DNA of 64,000 nucleotides. Source: an uncultured Aquimarina sp. (GTDB lineage: Bacteria > Bacteroidota > Bacteroidia > Flavobacteriales > Flavobacteriaceae). The notes under the pieces are model-generated. The model saw only the letters and a list, made by a program, of their open reading frames with translations. It did not search any database and was not told the origin of the DNA. This document shows positions 37,246 to 46,175 of the stretch, in pieces. A program made the position numbers and the translations under genes. Each line of letters opens with the position of its first letter. Within the stretch, counting starts at the first letter, position 1. The stretch spans positions 1-64,000 of the forward strand of contig CANLCT010000018.1 in assembly GCA_947489195.1 (NCBI GenBank). The letters are read 5' to 3'.

Positions 37246-38922
37246 CTATTGGGTTTTCAAAATTTGCTCAATTATTTTTTTTGTAATGGTATATGTTGGC
37301 TTTACGCCAGAAGTACCTAAACCACCCGAAGCCAGTGTACTTCCTGTTTCCAATGGATTATCGGAAGCGTAATACGCATAACGCACCTGAATATTTTCGG
37401 TAATACTTTTTCTAATTTTTGAAGCTGCTTGAATTGCTTTTTGATAATGTGCACCTTCCATTTCTAAACCAATCACCTTCCAGGTAGAATCATGAAAAAA
37501 TTGCAATAAATCACGATTTTGAAGCGAAGTCCCTAACACCGTGACCATACTTCCTTCGTAACAATCAATATCAGTACCTTCGAAATCTTTTAAGGATAGT
37601 TCATTTTTAAAAGGGTAATTGCCCGAAGTTCCTTCTAAAATATGCGCAGTTGGTATCATTAAATCCCCTTTTCCACCTTGTAAAATACCCGCTTTTCCCA
37701 TAATGGAAACCGAAACCACATTCATGTAAAACAAGGTTTCATTAGGTGCTTTATAGGGTTTTAACAACTCATCCATAGCTTCAAAAGCTTGCTCCCCAAA
37801 TGCGTAGTCCATTACTAAAATTACTGGTGCTTTTGGATCATTATAAGTGGATAAATGAGCCATTTTACTAGTATCAAAAAGTTGAACATTAATATGGGAA
37901 CTACTGCTATCTGCTAACATTACCATTCCGTGTTTTAAAGCATATGACTTTACTGTATTTCGTAAGTCCTTACTATGGTCATTACTCAGCAGCTCATAAA
38001 TTTCCATGTCTGTTTTATTGGCATAGTCAATCCCAAAGGCTTCTTTGGCAAACAAGCTATTCATTACACTATGCATATTTGAACTAATAATATGCAATGG
38101 TCGCTCAAATAAATTTAAATTATGAATGCGTTTTTTTATTTGATATGCCCAAAATGAAGAATGGATATGATGCCCAATACGTTCTCTAAGCACGGGACTA
38201 AATGTAATTTCTCGTTTATTTTTTTCGGTAATTTCTTCTAATGATAGTTTACCTAAACCATGAATAACATCGATAAATCGATCTGGATTTTGAGGACTAG
38301 CAAACTTGTCATACACCTCAATAATTTCATTAAAACTGCGTCCTAAAATATTCGCTAAATGTGCCATGGCAATATCCCGATCCTTATCAGAAAGTGTTTT
38401 TTGCTCCGCAAACTTCACTAATTTATTCCAATCGCGCGTAAAACATAAATCATCTTCTTGCTGAATCTGTTTTCGTATTTTTTCAGACTCCATATACATG
38501 AATGTCAAATGCGTAAGAATATCATAAATTTCGGAACGGCCTCGTGTAATTTCAATATTCATTTGATCTTCATCAACACGATAGCAATTACGACGTCGTT
38601 TTTTAGGAATAATTACTTCAAAATGTGCGTTTTTATAGCCTTCTTCACTAGTTAAATTCACGAATCGACATTCCTCAATCCCTTCGGGTAAACGATCTAA
38701 AACATAAAGCAATCCATTTAACTCTACTTTATCTTCATTAATAGAACCATATATTTCTGGTCGCAAAACAAGCATAGCTTCTCTTAAAGTTTCACCCGAA
38801 ACTCCCATAGGTTTAAAATAACCACGATTAAATAAATGGCGCATACCAATATATAGCCGTTCAATGGCATTAGTACTTTCTTGAGCTCTAGTTTGCTCAT
38901 TTTTATCTATATCGTTTTTCAT
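37246..38922 (-). CDS. DUF6909-like cytoplasmic protein
   Basis: A 558-residue protein that I match from memory to the Bacteroidota family DUF6909. It has no signal peptide or membrane helix. The N-terminal half is helical with an RKKRRRNCYRVDE-like basic patch (IIPKKRRRNCYR, about 104-116). The C-terminal half has alternating strands and helices and a hydrophobic core (APVILVMDYAFGEQAFEAMDELL) plus GLEMEGAHYQKAI and YYASDNPLETGSTLASGGLG, which is reminiscent of phosphorylase/nucleosidase folds. It starts 17 bases after the GH3 gene and is in an operon with GH3 and the M23 gene. Function unknown. Confidence 0.8.
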   Translation of the reverse strand: MKNDIDKNEQTRAQESTNAIERLYIGMRHLFNRGYFKPMGVSGETLREAMLVLRPEIYGSINEDKVELNGLLYVLDRLPEGIEECRFVNLTSEEGYKNAHFEVIIPKKRRRNCYRVDEDQMNIEITRGRSEIYDILTHLTFMYMESEKIRKQIQQEDDLCFTRDWNKLVKFAEQKTLSDKDRDIAMAHLANILGRSFNEIIEVYDKFASPQNPDRFIDVIHGLGKLSLEEITEKNKREITFSPVLRERIGHHIHSSFWAYQIKKRIHNLNLFERPLHIISSNMHSVMNSLFAKEAFGIDYANKTDMEIYELLSNDHSKDLRNTVKSYALKHGMVMLADSSSSHINVQLFDTSKMAHLSTYNDPKAPVILVMDYAFGEQAFEAMDELLKPYKAPNETLFYMNVVSVSIMGKAGILQGGKGDLMIPTAHILEGTSGNYPFKNELSLKDFEGTDIDCYEGSMVTVLGTSLQNRDLLQFFHDSTWKVIGLEMEGAHYQKAIQAASKIRKSITENIQVRYAYYASDNPLETGSTLASGGLGTSGVKPTYTITKKIIEQILKTQ

Positions 38923-38939
38923 TTTAACCTTTACCTTTT

Positions 38940-40436
38940 TTAATGAGTATGAAACTGTGTTAGTGCCTCTGCAATATTACGATCGTTTGAAAGCCTAGGC
39001 AGCTTATTTTGCCCGCCTAATTTTCCAATAGATTTCATGTAATTTGTAAATCCACCTGTTTCAATTACCTTAATTTTTAATGGTTGAAGAATTTTTCCTG
39101 CAATTAAATCCTTATAATATGAATTTTGTTTTTGTAAGCTCAAATCAATTTCATGGGCTAAAGCATTTAAATTTGAAGGTGTTTCCGCAAATTCAATAAA
39201 CCATTCATGATATGGCAAACCTTCTATTGGATTTACCTGTGGTGCCACGGTAAATTCTTGAATAACATGATTGGTTTTTATACTTGCTTCTTGCAAGGCC
39301 TCTTCTACTTCTTTTCCAATAACATGCTCTCCGAAAGCAGAAATAAAGTGCTTAATTCGACCCGAAACTACTATACGATACGGATCTGTTTCTGTAAACT
39401 TTACCGTATCTCCAATATTATAACACCAAAGACCTGCTGTAGTTGAAATCAGCATTACATAATTTATCCCTACCTGAACATCTTTAATTGTAATTCTCTT
39501 AGAATTATCATTAAAAAATTCATCTGCTTTTACAAATTCATAAAATATTCCAGAATTCAATTGTAAAAGCATTCCTTGCTTATTTTGCTTGTCTTGATAA
39601 GCAAAAAAACCTTCCGAAGCTGGGTATAACTCAATACTAGGAATACTTTTCCCTATCAGTTTCTCAAAAATAGCTCTGTATGGCTCATAATTAACGCCAC
39701 CATATATAAAGAGCTCAAAGTTGGGAAAAACCTCTTTTATTGGCCTCCCAGTACGTTCAACAATGCGTTCAAAATACATTTGAACCCATGGTGGAATGCC
39801 ACTAATAATACCCATTGGCTCGGGTAAGGTTTCATCGATAATGGCTTCCACTTTTTGTTCCCAATCTTCAATACAATTAGTTTGCCAACTGGGCATCCTG
39901 TTTTTTTGTAAATATTTAGGAATATAATGCGCCACTATACCCGAAAGTCTACCTAAATGCACTCCATTTTTATCTGATAACTCAGGGCTTCCTTGTAAAA
40001 AAATCATCTTATTATTAACAAATCCAGCTTTTCCTGTTTCATTAATATAACTTAAAATAGCATTCCTTGCTCCTTCAGTATGCGTAGGCATAGATTCGTC
40101 GGTTATCGGAATGTATTTTGATCCACTTGTTGTACCCGAAGTTTTAGCATAATACAAGGGTTTTTTAGGCCATAAAATATCTGATTCACCGGCCACCATA
40201 CGATCCACATAAGGGCGTAATGCCTCATAATCTCGAATGGGTACTCTTGCTACAAAATCCTGATGCGATTTTATATCAGAAAATTGATGATCTTGACCAA
40301 AAACTGTATTTTCAGCCGTTTTCACAAGATATTGGAATACTTTTTCTTGTGTTTCTAAAGGGTTTTTGGCCCATTGATCAACTTTTCGTTGAATTTTTTT
40401 AGCAAATAACTTAGCTGCAAATACTTTTACTGACAT
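38940..40436 (-). CDS. GH3 family acyl-acid amido-synthetase-like protein
   Basis: A 498-residue member of the GH3 family (acyl-adenylate enzymes known from plant auxin conjugation). Visible motifs are the ATP/AMP P-loop YYAKTSGTTSGSKYIPIT (about 100-118), FIYGGVNYEPYR (about 240) and ELYPASEGFFAYQD (about 270). The substrate in Bacteroidota is unknown. The ATG at 40436 (MSVKVFAAKLF) is preferred over a TTG seven codons upstream; this leaves a 4-base gap from the M23 stop, so the genes are tightly coupled. Confidence 0.9.
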   Translation of the reverse strand: MSVKVFAAKLFAKKIQRKVDQWAKNPLETQEKVFQYLVKTAENTVFGQDHQFSDIKSHQDFVARVPIRDYEALRPYVDRMVAGESDILWPKKPLYYAKTSGTTSGSKYIPITDESMPTHTEGARNAILSYINETGKAGFVNNKMIFLQGSPELSDKNGVHLGRLSGIVAHYIPKYLQKNRMPSWQTNCIEDWEQKVEAIIDETLPEPMGIISGIPPWVQMYFERIVERTGRPIKEVFPNFELFIYGGVNYEPYRAIFEKLIGKSIPSIELYPASEGFFAYQDKQNKQGMLLQLNSGIFYEFVKADEFFNDNSKRITIKDVQVGINYVMLISTTAGLWCYNIGDTVKFTETDPYRIVVSGRIKHFISAFGEHVIGKEVEEALQEASIKTNHVIQEFTVAPQVNPIEGLPYHEWFIEFAETPSNLNALAHEIDLSLQKQNSYYKDLIAGKILQPLKIKVIETGGFTNYMKSIGKLGGQNKLPRLSNDRNIAEALTQFHTH

Positions 40437-40440
40437 AAAA

Positions 40441-41313
40441 TTATTTTTCGAAATCAATATAATCGGCAGGGTTTAATGCTTGTCCCTTATCCCAAAGTTC
40501 AAAATGAAGGTGTGGCCCCGTACTTAATTCTCCTGTGGATCCTGCTATAGCAATCACCTCCCCTGCAATAACCATATCTCCTTGCTTTTTTAACAACTTT
40601 GCGTTGTGTTTATACACCGAAAGCAAGCCTGATTTATGCTTTAGTAACAGTACATGCCCTGTATCGGGTGTCCATTCTGAAAAAACAACCACTCCCTGAC
40701 CAGCAGCTTTTACTGGAGTATCTTTAGCTACGGCAATATCAACCGCATAGTGCTTTAATTTATAATCAAATTTACTTGTAATTGAACCTTTAACAGGCGG
40801 AATAAATAAAAATTCTTGATCCAAATCACTTGAATTTTTTACTGTATATTTTTCCTTCTGTGCTACTTCTTTTCGAAGTTCAATATCTTGAGCCGAAGGG
40901 GTTAAATTAACAGAAGAAAGTTCCTTTTTAATGTCCTTATCCACAGAATCTTTACTAAAATTTTCTACTGAAACTTGTCCTGTTAATACTTTTTTAATGG
41001 ATTCATAGTATTTTTCATTGTATCTAACTTCATCTAAAATTGAATCCGTTTCATAGGCTAACCTATTTGCTTTTTCGGATAATTCAGAAGAGGAATAACC
41101 GGGTATGTATTCTCGCAATGAAGAAAAGGCAATCAAAAAAATAGTTCCCGTAATTAACAACAACGAAGTAATCATTACCAAAACAAATACGTTTAATCGA
41201 GTTAGTTTAAATGAAACTTGTTCTTCGAATGTATTTTCGTTCAAAATTACTAAACGATACTTGTTCAGTAATTTTGTAGCTATCTTTCCTTTCTTTTTAT
41301 TCAGTGCTTCCAT
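40441..41313 (-). CDS. M23 family metallopeptidase
   Basis: A 290-residue membrane-anchored LytM-type endopeptidase. A transmembrane helix lies at about 36-56, a short helical spacer at about 60-150, and the peptidase domain at about 185-285. Probable zinc ligands are visible: His and Asp in HYAVDIAV and the HLHFE motif near the end, so it may be active rather than a degenerate activator. It is first in the operon M23-GH3-DUF6909. The likely role is peptidoglycan cross-bridge cleavage in growth or division. Confidence 0.92.
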   Translation of the reverse strand: MEALNKKKGKIATKLLNKYRLVILNENTFEEQVSFKLTRLNVFVLVMITSLLLITGTIFLIAFSSLREYIPGYSSSELSEKANRLAYETDSILDEVRYNEKYYESIKKVLTGQVSVENFSKDSVDKDIKKELSSVNLTPSAQDIELRKEVAQKEKYTVKNSSDLDQEFLFIPPVKGSITSKFDYKLKHYAVDIAVAKDTPVKAAGQGVVVFSEWTPDTGHVLLLKHKSGLLSVYKHNAKLLKKQGDMVIAGEVIAIAGSTGELSTGPHLHFELWDKGQALNPADYIDFEK

Positions 41314-41699
41314 TGGTTATATAGATCACAAATATACATAAGTTTGTTTTTTCATTTCGATAAGACTCCAGAGGAAACTAAAGATTTTTTACTTCAATAG
41401 ATTGTACAAATAAATTTGGGTTCTCAATGTTACATTCTTTTTCAGAATTTTATTAATTAAACATAGTTTACTTAAAAACTAATTTAAATTCCAGTTTTCA
41501 AATGCTCATTTAAAAAAAGACTCCTTTTAAATAAAAAAGTGACCAAAAAACAATTATAATAAATTACTATTGAAAAATTAAAAATCAATAGTAATTGCTA
41601 ATTAAAAACCGCTTTCATATCTTTTTGCTGTTGCAGAAAAAAAATCCTTGAATATGATTACACCTTTCGCTGTTCAAAAGACTCTTAAATCGCTTTATT
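41314..41699. other. Intergenic stretch with a long palindrome
   Basis: About 385 AT-rich bases between M23 and the methyltransferase gene. It includes the perfect 12-base palindrome AATTACTATTGA / TCAATAGTAATT at 41562-41596, which may terminate the leftward methyltransferase transcript although a good T-run is lacking. No gene is seen. Confidence 0.55.
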
Positions 41700-42527
41700 T
41701 TAGTTTTTAGCTTCTAAAATGTAAATTTTTGAAGAAAACTCTCCATTTTTTACTGCTTTTAGGTTTGAGAGTAATCCAACACCAAAAGCGCGCAAATAAT
41801 TTACTTTTTTGTATTTATATTTTTCAGAAAGTAACGAAACATAAAAAGTATCGAACCACATGGGTTTTGTTTCTATTAATTTAAAATGATGTTCGTCTGC
41901 TAATTTTGAAATAGCATTTTCAGAAAAATGCCAAATATGCCTAGGAACATCAAAAGCAGCCCAAAATTTTCCATAAAATGAGGCATCGTAACTTTTAAAA
42001 TTAGGAACGGCAATAATCACTTTTCCTTTTGAATTTAATAAACGCTTAAGTTCATTAAACTGAATTTCGAGATTAGGAACGTGTTCCAATACATGCCACA
42101 TGCTTATTACATCAAATTTTTCGTTTAATTGTTTACTATGCGAAAAACAGGTTACTCCTTTTTCTTCTGCCCTAGCCCTAGCACCTTCATTTGGTTCAAT
42201 GCCTTTGGTGTTCCATGAATTTACTTTTAAACTTTGTAAAAGTGATCCTGTTCCGCAACCAATATCCAAAATAGACCTATCTGTTCCTTCTGTTATTTTT
42301 GAAAGTAAATTCGTTTTACTTTTAATCGTAATCTTTTTTACTATCTGATATAGTTTATCAATTAGGCTTGTTTTCGCATCGGTATGCGAAATATAATCCT
42401 CACTTTCATAATAACTTTCCAAATTTTCAGGAATGGGTGAGGTTTTATACAAATCGTACTTCTCGTTATATACTAATTCGAAGTCCTCCTGAGAAATTGA
42501 AAAATCTTTGGTTTTAATACGATTCAT
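41700..42527 (-). CDS. Class I SAM-dependent methyltransferase
   Basis: A 275-residue cytoplasmic methyltransferase. The SAM motif I is ILDIGCGTGSLLQSL near residue 86, the acidic end of strand 2 is GIEPNEGARARA near 112, and the motif SMWHVLEHVPNLE near 148 is typical of ubiquinone/glycan-type methyltransferases. Flavobacterial genomes often carry such a gene next to mnmG; here a TPR gene lies between. A parS site lies 7 bases upstream of its start codon. The substrate is not known. Confidence 0.88.
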   Translation of the reverse strand: MNRIKTKDFSISQEDFELVYNEKYDLYKTSPIPENLESYYESEDYISHTDAKTSLIDKLYQIVKKITIKSKTNLLSKITEGTDRSILDIGCGTGSLLQSLKVNSWNTKGIEPNEGARARAEEKGVTCFSHSKQLNEKFDVISMWHVLEHVPNLEIQFNELKRLLNSKGKVIIAVPNFKSYDASFYGKFWAAFDVPRHIWHFSENAISKLADEHHFKLIETKPMWFDTFYVSLLSEKYKYKKVNYLRAFGVGLLSNLKAVKNGEFSSKIYILEAKN

Positions 42528-42533
42528 GTGCTG

Positions 42534-42549
42534 TGTTCCACGTGGAACT
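42534..42549. promoter_or_regulatory. parS-like ParB binding site 1
   Basis: TGTTCCACGTGGAACT contains the full 14-base palindromic core GTTCCACGTGGAAC. The consensus for chromosomal parS is tGTTnCACGTGnAACa, and this C/G variant is the one used in Pseudomonas. It lies between the methyltransferase start and the TPR stop. Confidence 0.85.
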
Positions 42550-42588
42550 ATTTTGGAAATAGAAAGTGTTGATGTGTAAAATAAAAAA

Positions 42589-43689
42589 TTAGCTTATTAA
42601 TTCTATAAATTTAGAATTATATCGAAGGTTTTCTAATTCTGGAAACTCCGCAGCATCAGCTTTTAAATTAGGATCTAATTCAAATGTTTTAGCTAAGAAA
42701 AATAAACATTCATCAATTTTATGTTGTAAATTCTTAATTATTGCAATTTGATAATAATTCCAAGAAAATACTTTCATATTATTTAATCGAACAAATAATT
42801 CAATTGATTCTTCATAATCCATTATTTCTTTTAAATATAATGCTCTAAAATAATTAAGTCGATACTTACCACTTGTATTTAATCCTTCTTCTAATTTATC
42901 AAATTCCTTTAAAGCAATATCCTTATCATTAATTAAAGCAAAAGTATGTTGTAGATAATGAAAAAGTAAATCATCTGAATAATGTTCGGGTAAAATAATT
43001 TTAAGCGATTTTAAAGAATTGTTTATATCATTCATTTGTAAATAATATTGAATGCTATAAATATTAGCCATAAAATTGCTCTTATCTATTTTTAAACAAT
43101 CTTTTAAAGATTCGATAAATTTATGTTGTGCTATAGTTGGTAAAATTTCCAACATACATGTTATTTTAGATTCATGAATTTTAATATTTTCTGGACCAAA
43201 TTCTAAAGCCTTATCAAAAAAGTAAACTGCTTTATGCATATCTCCTTGTTTAGAATACAAAGTTCCTTTGTTAGCATATGCCAATGTAGCTTTATCATCT
43301 AATTCAATAGCTTTATCCAAAAGCTCCAATGCATTAGTAAAATTACCCCTATCAATTTGAAAAGCCCCATAACCAATATACTTGTCCACCTCTTCTTTTG
43401 TGGTAGTATTCTTATTAGTTGAATTAGGTGAAAACTCAATATTTTCAATTCCCCTTGATTTTAATTCATCATCAAAGTCTTTAATTTCCTTTGAATTTAG
43501 CGTTTTCAAATTTTCAATAATTGAATTTGAAAGATCACTTTTAACACCATTTGCGATTAATATTTTTTTCACAATCAAATAATCACGATTGTTTTCATGA
43601 TACAGTGTTTTAGCTAATTCAATAAGTTCAGACTTATTAAAATTTGAATTGTTGTTGTTTTTTGAGCTCGAAAAATCAAATGTTCCCAT
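42589..43689 (-). CDS. TPR protein
   Basis: A 366-residue helical protein with Asn/Ser-rich N-terminus (SSSKNNNNSNFNKSE) and no signal peptide. Two clear tetratricopeptide repeats are at about 103-172 (GAFQIDRGNFTNALELLDKAIELD, then KGTLYSKQGDMHKAVYFFDKALEFG) with weaker repeats beyond (ALKEFDKLEEGL, ALYLKEIMDYEESIELF). It is probably a protein-protein interaction scaffold of unknown partner. It sits in the conserved mnmG neighbourhood between two parS sites and may be an insertion specific to this lineage. Confidence 0.8.
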   Translation of the reverse strand: MGTFDFSSSKNNNNSNFNKSELIELAKTLYHENNRDYLIVKKILIANGVKSDLSNSIIENLKTLNSKEIKDFDDELKSRGIENIEFSPNSTNKNTTTKEEVDKYIGYGAFQIDRGNFTNALELLDKAIELDDKATLAYANKGTLYSKQGDMHKAVYFFDKALEFGPENIKIHESKITCMLEILPTIAQHKFIESLKDCLKIDKSNFMANIYSIQYYLQMNDINNSLKSLKIILPEHYSDDLLFHYLQHTFALINDKDIALKEFDKLEEGLNTSGKYRLNYFRALYLKEIMDYEESIELFVRLNNMKVFSWNYYQIAIIKNLQHKIDECLFFLAKTFELDPNLKADAAEFPELENLRYNSKFIELIS

Positions 43690-43739
43690 TATATATAGTT
43701 GATTAGTTATATACTTCTAATATAAAAATATTTAACTAA

Positions 43740-45611
43740 TTACCTCCCTAAATAAACTAACAACACCGAAATATCACTTGGTGATACCCCACTAATTCGT
43801 GAAGCTTGTGCAATAGTTGCAGGACGAATTTTACTCATTTTTTCGCCTGCTTCATAGGATAATGATTTTAATTTTTTATAATCAAAATCTGCAGGAATCT
43901 TTACATGCTCTAAACGTGAAAGCTTATCTGCATTATTTTTTTCTTTATCTATATAACCAGAATACTTGACTTGAATTTCTGCTTGATCAAGAATTTCTTG
44001 ATTCAATTCCTGCTTCTCGATATAATCTTTTATAATAGCGACTTCGCTTATATCAGATAAAGCAATTTGTGGACGTGATAAAACTTTAAATATTTTATCG
44101 CTATGCTTCATTACCGAAGATCCCTTTTGTTCTAAAATGGGATTCGCATCCTTTTCAGAAATACTTGTCTTTTTCAAAAAGCTAATAAACTCGTTAGACT
44201 TCTTTTCCTTTTTTTCCATGGCCCGTAACCTATCGTCAGACGCTAATCCTATTTTATGCGACAAAGGAGTCAAACGAAAATCAGCATTATCCTGTCTAAG
44301 CAATGTTCTATATTCCGCACGCGAAGTAAACATACGATAAGGCTCTTCGGTTCCTTTTGTAATTAAATCATCGATTAAAACGCCTATATAAGCTTCGCTC
44401 CGTGTTAATATAAATGGATCTTGCTCCTTTACCTTAAGTGCAGCATTTATACCTGCCATTAAGCCTTGAGAAGCCGCTTCTTCATAACCAGTAGTCCCAT
44501 TAATTTGGCCAGCAAAAAATAGTCCTGAAATTAATTTAGTTTCTAAAGTGTGGGTTAGCTGTGTCGGCGGAAAGTAATCATACTCGATAGCATAACCCGG
44601 TCTAAAGAATTTTACATTTTCGAAACCAACTACCGAACGTAATGCTTTAAATTGTACATCTTCGGGTAAGGATGTTGAAAAACCATTTACATATACCTCG
44701 CAGGTATTCCAACCTTCGGGTTCAACAAATAATTGATGGCGATCCTTATCTGCAAAACGATTTATTTTATCTTCAATTGAAGGGCAGTATCGAGGGCCCA
44801 AACTTTTAATAGCACCATTAAACATTGGCGAACGATCGAAACCTTCGCGCAATAAATCGTGAACCAAATTTGACGTATATGTCATATGACATGAACGCTG
44901 CTCCTTTAAAACAGATGTGGCATTTGAATAACTAAATTTTTCAGGATTTGCATCCCCAGGTTGTTCAATCATTTTTGAAAAATCTAAAGAACGACCATCC
45001 ACTCGTGGAGGGGTTCCGGTTTTCATTCTTCCCGATTCAAAACCTAAACCAACTAATTGTTCAGTAATTCCTGTAGCCGCTCTTTCACCAGCTCTACCTC
45101 CTCCAAATTGTTTTTCGCCTATATGGATCAATCCATTTAAAAAGGTTCCATTAGTAAGCACTACCGACTTTGCTCTTACTTCAATTCCGAGCGTTGTTTT
45201 TACACCACATACCGCTCCGTTTTCAACGATCAATCCCGAAACCATTTCTTGATAAAAATCTAAATTTTCGGTGGCTTCCAATTTTAAACGCCACTCTTCG
45301 GCAAAGCGCATTCGATCAGATTGCACACGCGGACTCCACATAGCAGGTCCTTTTGATTTATTCAACATTTTAAATTGAATGGCAGAAAGGTCACTAATGA
45401 TTCCGCTGTAACCTCCTATAGCATCAATCTCTCTTACTATTTGTCCTTTTGCAATTCCTCCCATAGCCGGGTTACAACTCATTTGAGCAATGTTCTGCAG
45501 GTTCATTGTAATCAACAATGTACTACAACCCATATTTGCTGCTGCTGCTGCTGCTTCGCTACCTGCGTGACCAGCACCAACTACTATTACATCATACTCT
45601 TGTCCAAACAT
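43740..45611 (-). CDS. mnmG: tRNA uridine-5-carboxymethylaminomethyl modification enzyme MnmG (GidA)
   Basis: A 623-residue FAD enzyme that, with MnmE, modifies U34 of several tRNAs. Visible are the dinucleotide motif VVGAGHAGSEAAAAAANMG (about 9-27), NPAMGGIAKGQIVREIDA, the family signature GPRYCPSIEDK near 270 and FFAGQINGTTGYEEAASQGL near 365, and the C-terminal MnmE-interacting helical domain (ARISGVSPSDISVLLVYL at the end, preceded by PATIAQ). It is a classical origin-proximal gene. Three parS copies lie directly upstream. Confidence 0.98.
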   Translation of the reverse strand: MFGQEYDVIVVGAGHAGSEAAAAAANMGCSTLLITMNLQNIAQMSCNPAMGGIAKGQIVREIDAIGGYSGIISDLSAIQFKMLNKSKGPAMWSPRVQSDRMRFAEEWRLKLEATENLDFYQEMVSGLIVENGAVCGVKTTLGIEVRAKSVVLTNGTFLNGLIHIGEKQFGGGRAGERAATGITEQLVGLGFESGRMKTGTPPRVDGRSLDFSKMIEQPGDANPEKFSYSNATSVLKEQRSCHMTYTSNLVHDLLREGFDRSPMFNGAIKSLGPRYCPSIEDKINRFADKDRHQLFVEPEGWNTCEVYVNGFSTSLPEDVQFKALRSVVGFENVKFFRPGYAIEYDYFPPTQLTHTLETKLISGLFFAGQINGTTGYEEAASQGLMAGINAALKVKEQDPFILTRSEAYIGVLIDDLITKGTEEPYRMFTSRAEYRTLLRQDNADFRLTPLSHKIGLASDDRLRAMEKKEKKSNEFISFLKKTSISEKDANPILEQKGSSVMKHSDKIFKVLSRPQIALSDISEVAIIKDYIEKQELNQEILDQAEIQVKYSGYIDKEKNNADKLSRLEHVKIPADFDYKKLKSLSYEAGEKMSKIRPATIAQASRISGVSPSDISVLLVYLGR

Positions 45612-45622
45612 AATTTATATAT

Positions 45623-45638
45623 TGTTCCACGTGGAACG
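45623..45638. promoter_or_regulatory. parS-like site 2
   Basis: TGTTCCACGTGGAACG, full core palindrome, 12 bases upstream of the mnmG start codon and thus within or over its leader. Confidence 0.88.
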
Positions 45639-45659
45639 TGGTGTTGAGTTTATCCAAAA

Positions 45660-45675
45660 CGTTCCACGTGGAACG
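45660..45675. promoter_or_regulatory. parS-like site 3
   Basis: CGTTCCACGTGGAACG, full core palindrome, 37 bases from site 2 (start to start). The outermost bases differ from the T...A consensus. Confidence 0.88.
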
Positions 45676-45700
45676 TTATATATTAACATTAAAAAAACAG

Positions 45701-45716
45701 TGTTCCACGTGGAACA
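45701..45716. promoter_or_regulatory. parS-like site 4 (perfect consensus)
   Basis: TGTTCCACGTGGAACA is the perfect 16-base palindrome identical to a known Pseudomonas parS sequence. 41 bases from site 3. Confidence 0.92.
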
Positions 45717-45739
45717 CAAACACTACAACAAAAAAATAA

Positions 45740-46159
45740 TTAATGTTCCACGTGGAACAAACTAATTTTTTCATCTTCCTTATTAGTCATTAATGCTTGG
45801 TCAATAACTGTCTTATCTTTGTACCCACAAAGATGAAGCACACCATGTACTAATACCCTTCTTAACTCTTCATCAAAACTTACATTATAATCATTGGCAT
45901 TATCTGCAACTCTTTCAGTAGATATAAATATATCTGCACCTAACAATGCGCCTAATGAATTATCAAAAGTGATAATATCAGTTAATGTATCGTGGTCTAA
46001 AAATTGTTTGTTTAACTCAAGCAAATAATCATCACGACAAAAAATAAAAGTAATTTCTCCTTCACTTTTTTGCTCCGATATTATCACATTTTGTAACCAT
46101 AATCTATGTCCTTCTTGATCAAAATCAAAGCTCACTTCATTAAAATTAAACTCTATCAT
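45740..46159 (-). CDS. ybeY: Endoribonuclease / rRNA maturation factor YbeY
   Basis: A 139-residue protein for 16S rRNA 3' processing and ribosome quality control. The metal motif is present in the Bacteroidota form HGVLHLCGYKDKT (about 110-122): two histidines are kept and the third His of the usual H-x3-H-x5-H is replaced by Lys/Asp, as in other members of this phylum. The last codons, FHVEH, are encoded by the parS palindrome at 45744-45759. It is 16 bases downstream of the DUF4175 gene, so probably co-transcribed. Confidence 0.95.
   Translation of the reverse strand: MIEFNFNEVSFDFDQEGHRLWLQNVIISEQKSEGEITFIFCRDDYLLELNKQFLDHDTLTDIITFDNSLGALLGADIFISTERVADNANDYNVSFDEELRRVLVHGVLHLCGYKDKTVIDQALMTNKEDEKISLFHVEH
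45744..45759. promoter_or_regulatory. parS-like site 5 inside ybeY
   Basis: TGTTCCACGTGGAACA, perfect consensus, overlapping the last five sense codons of ybeY (reads F-H-V-E-H on the coding strand). 43 bases from site 4. Confidence 0.92.
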
Positions 46160-46175
46160 TTTTAGCTTATACTAA

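Noticed and set aside
41562-41596. Strong rho-independent terminator
   Set aside because: The 12-base palindrome is perfect but A/T-rich, with no good T-run, and lies about 100 bases from the methyltransferase stop. It is mentioned only as a palindrome.
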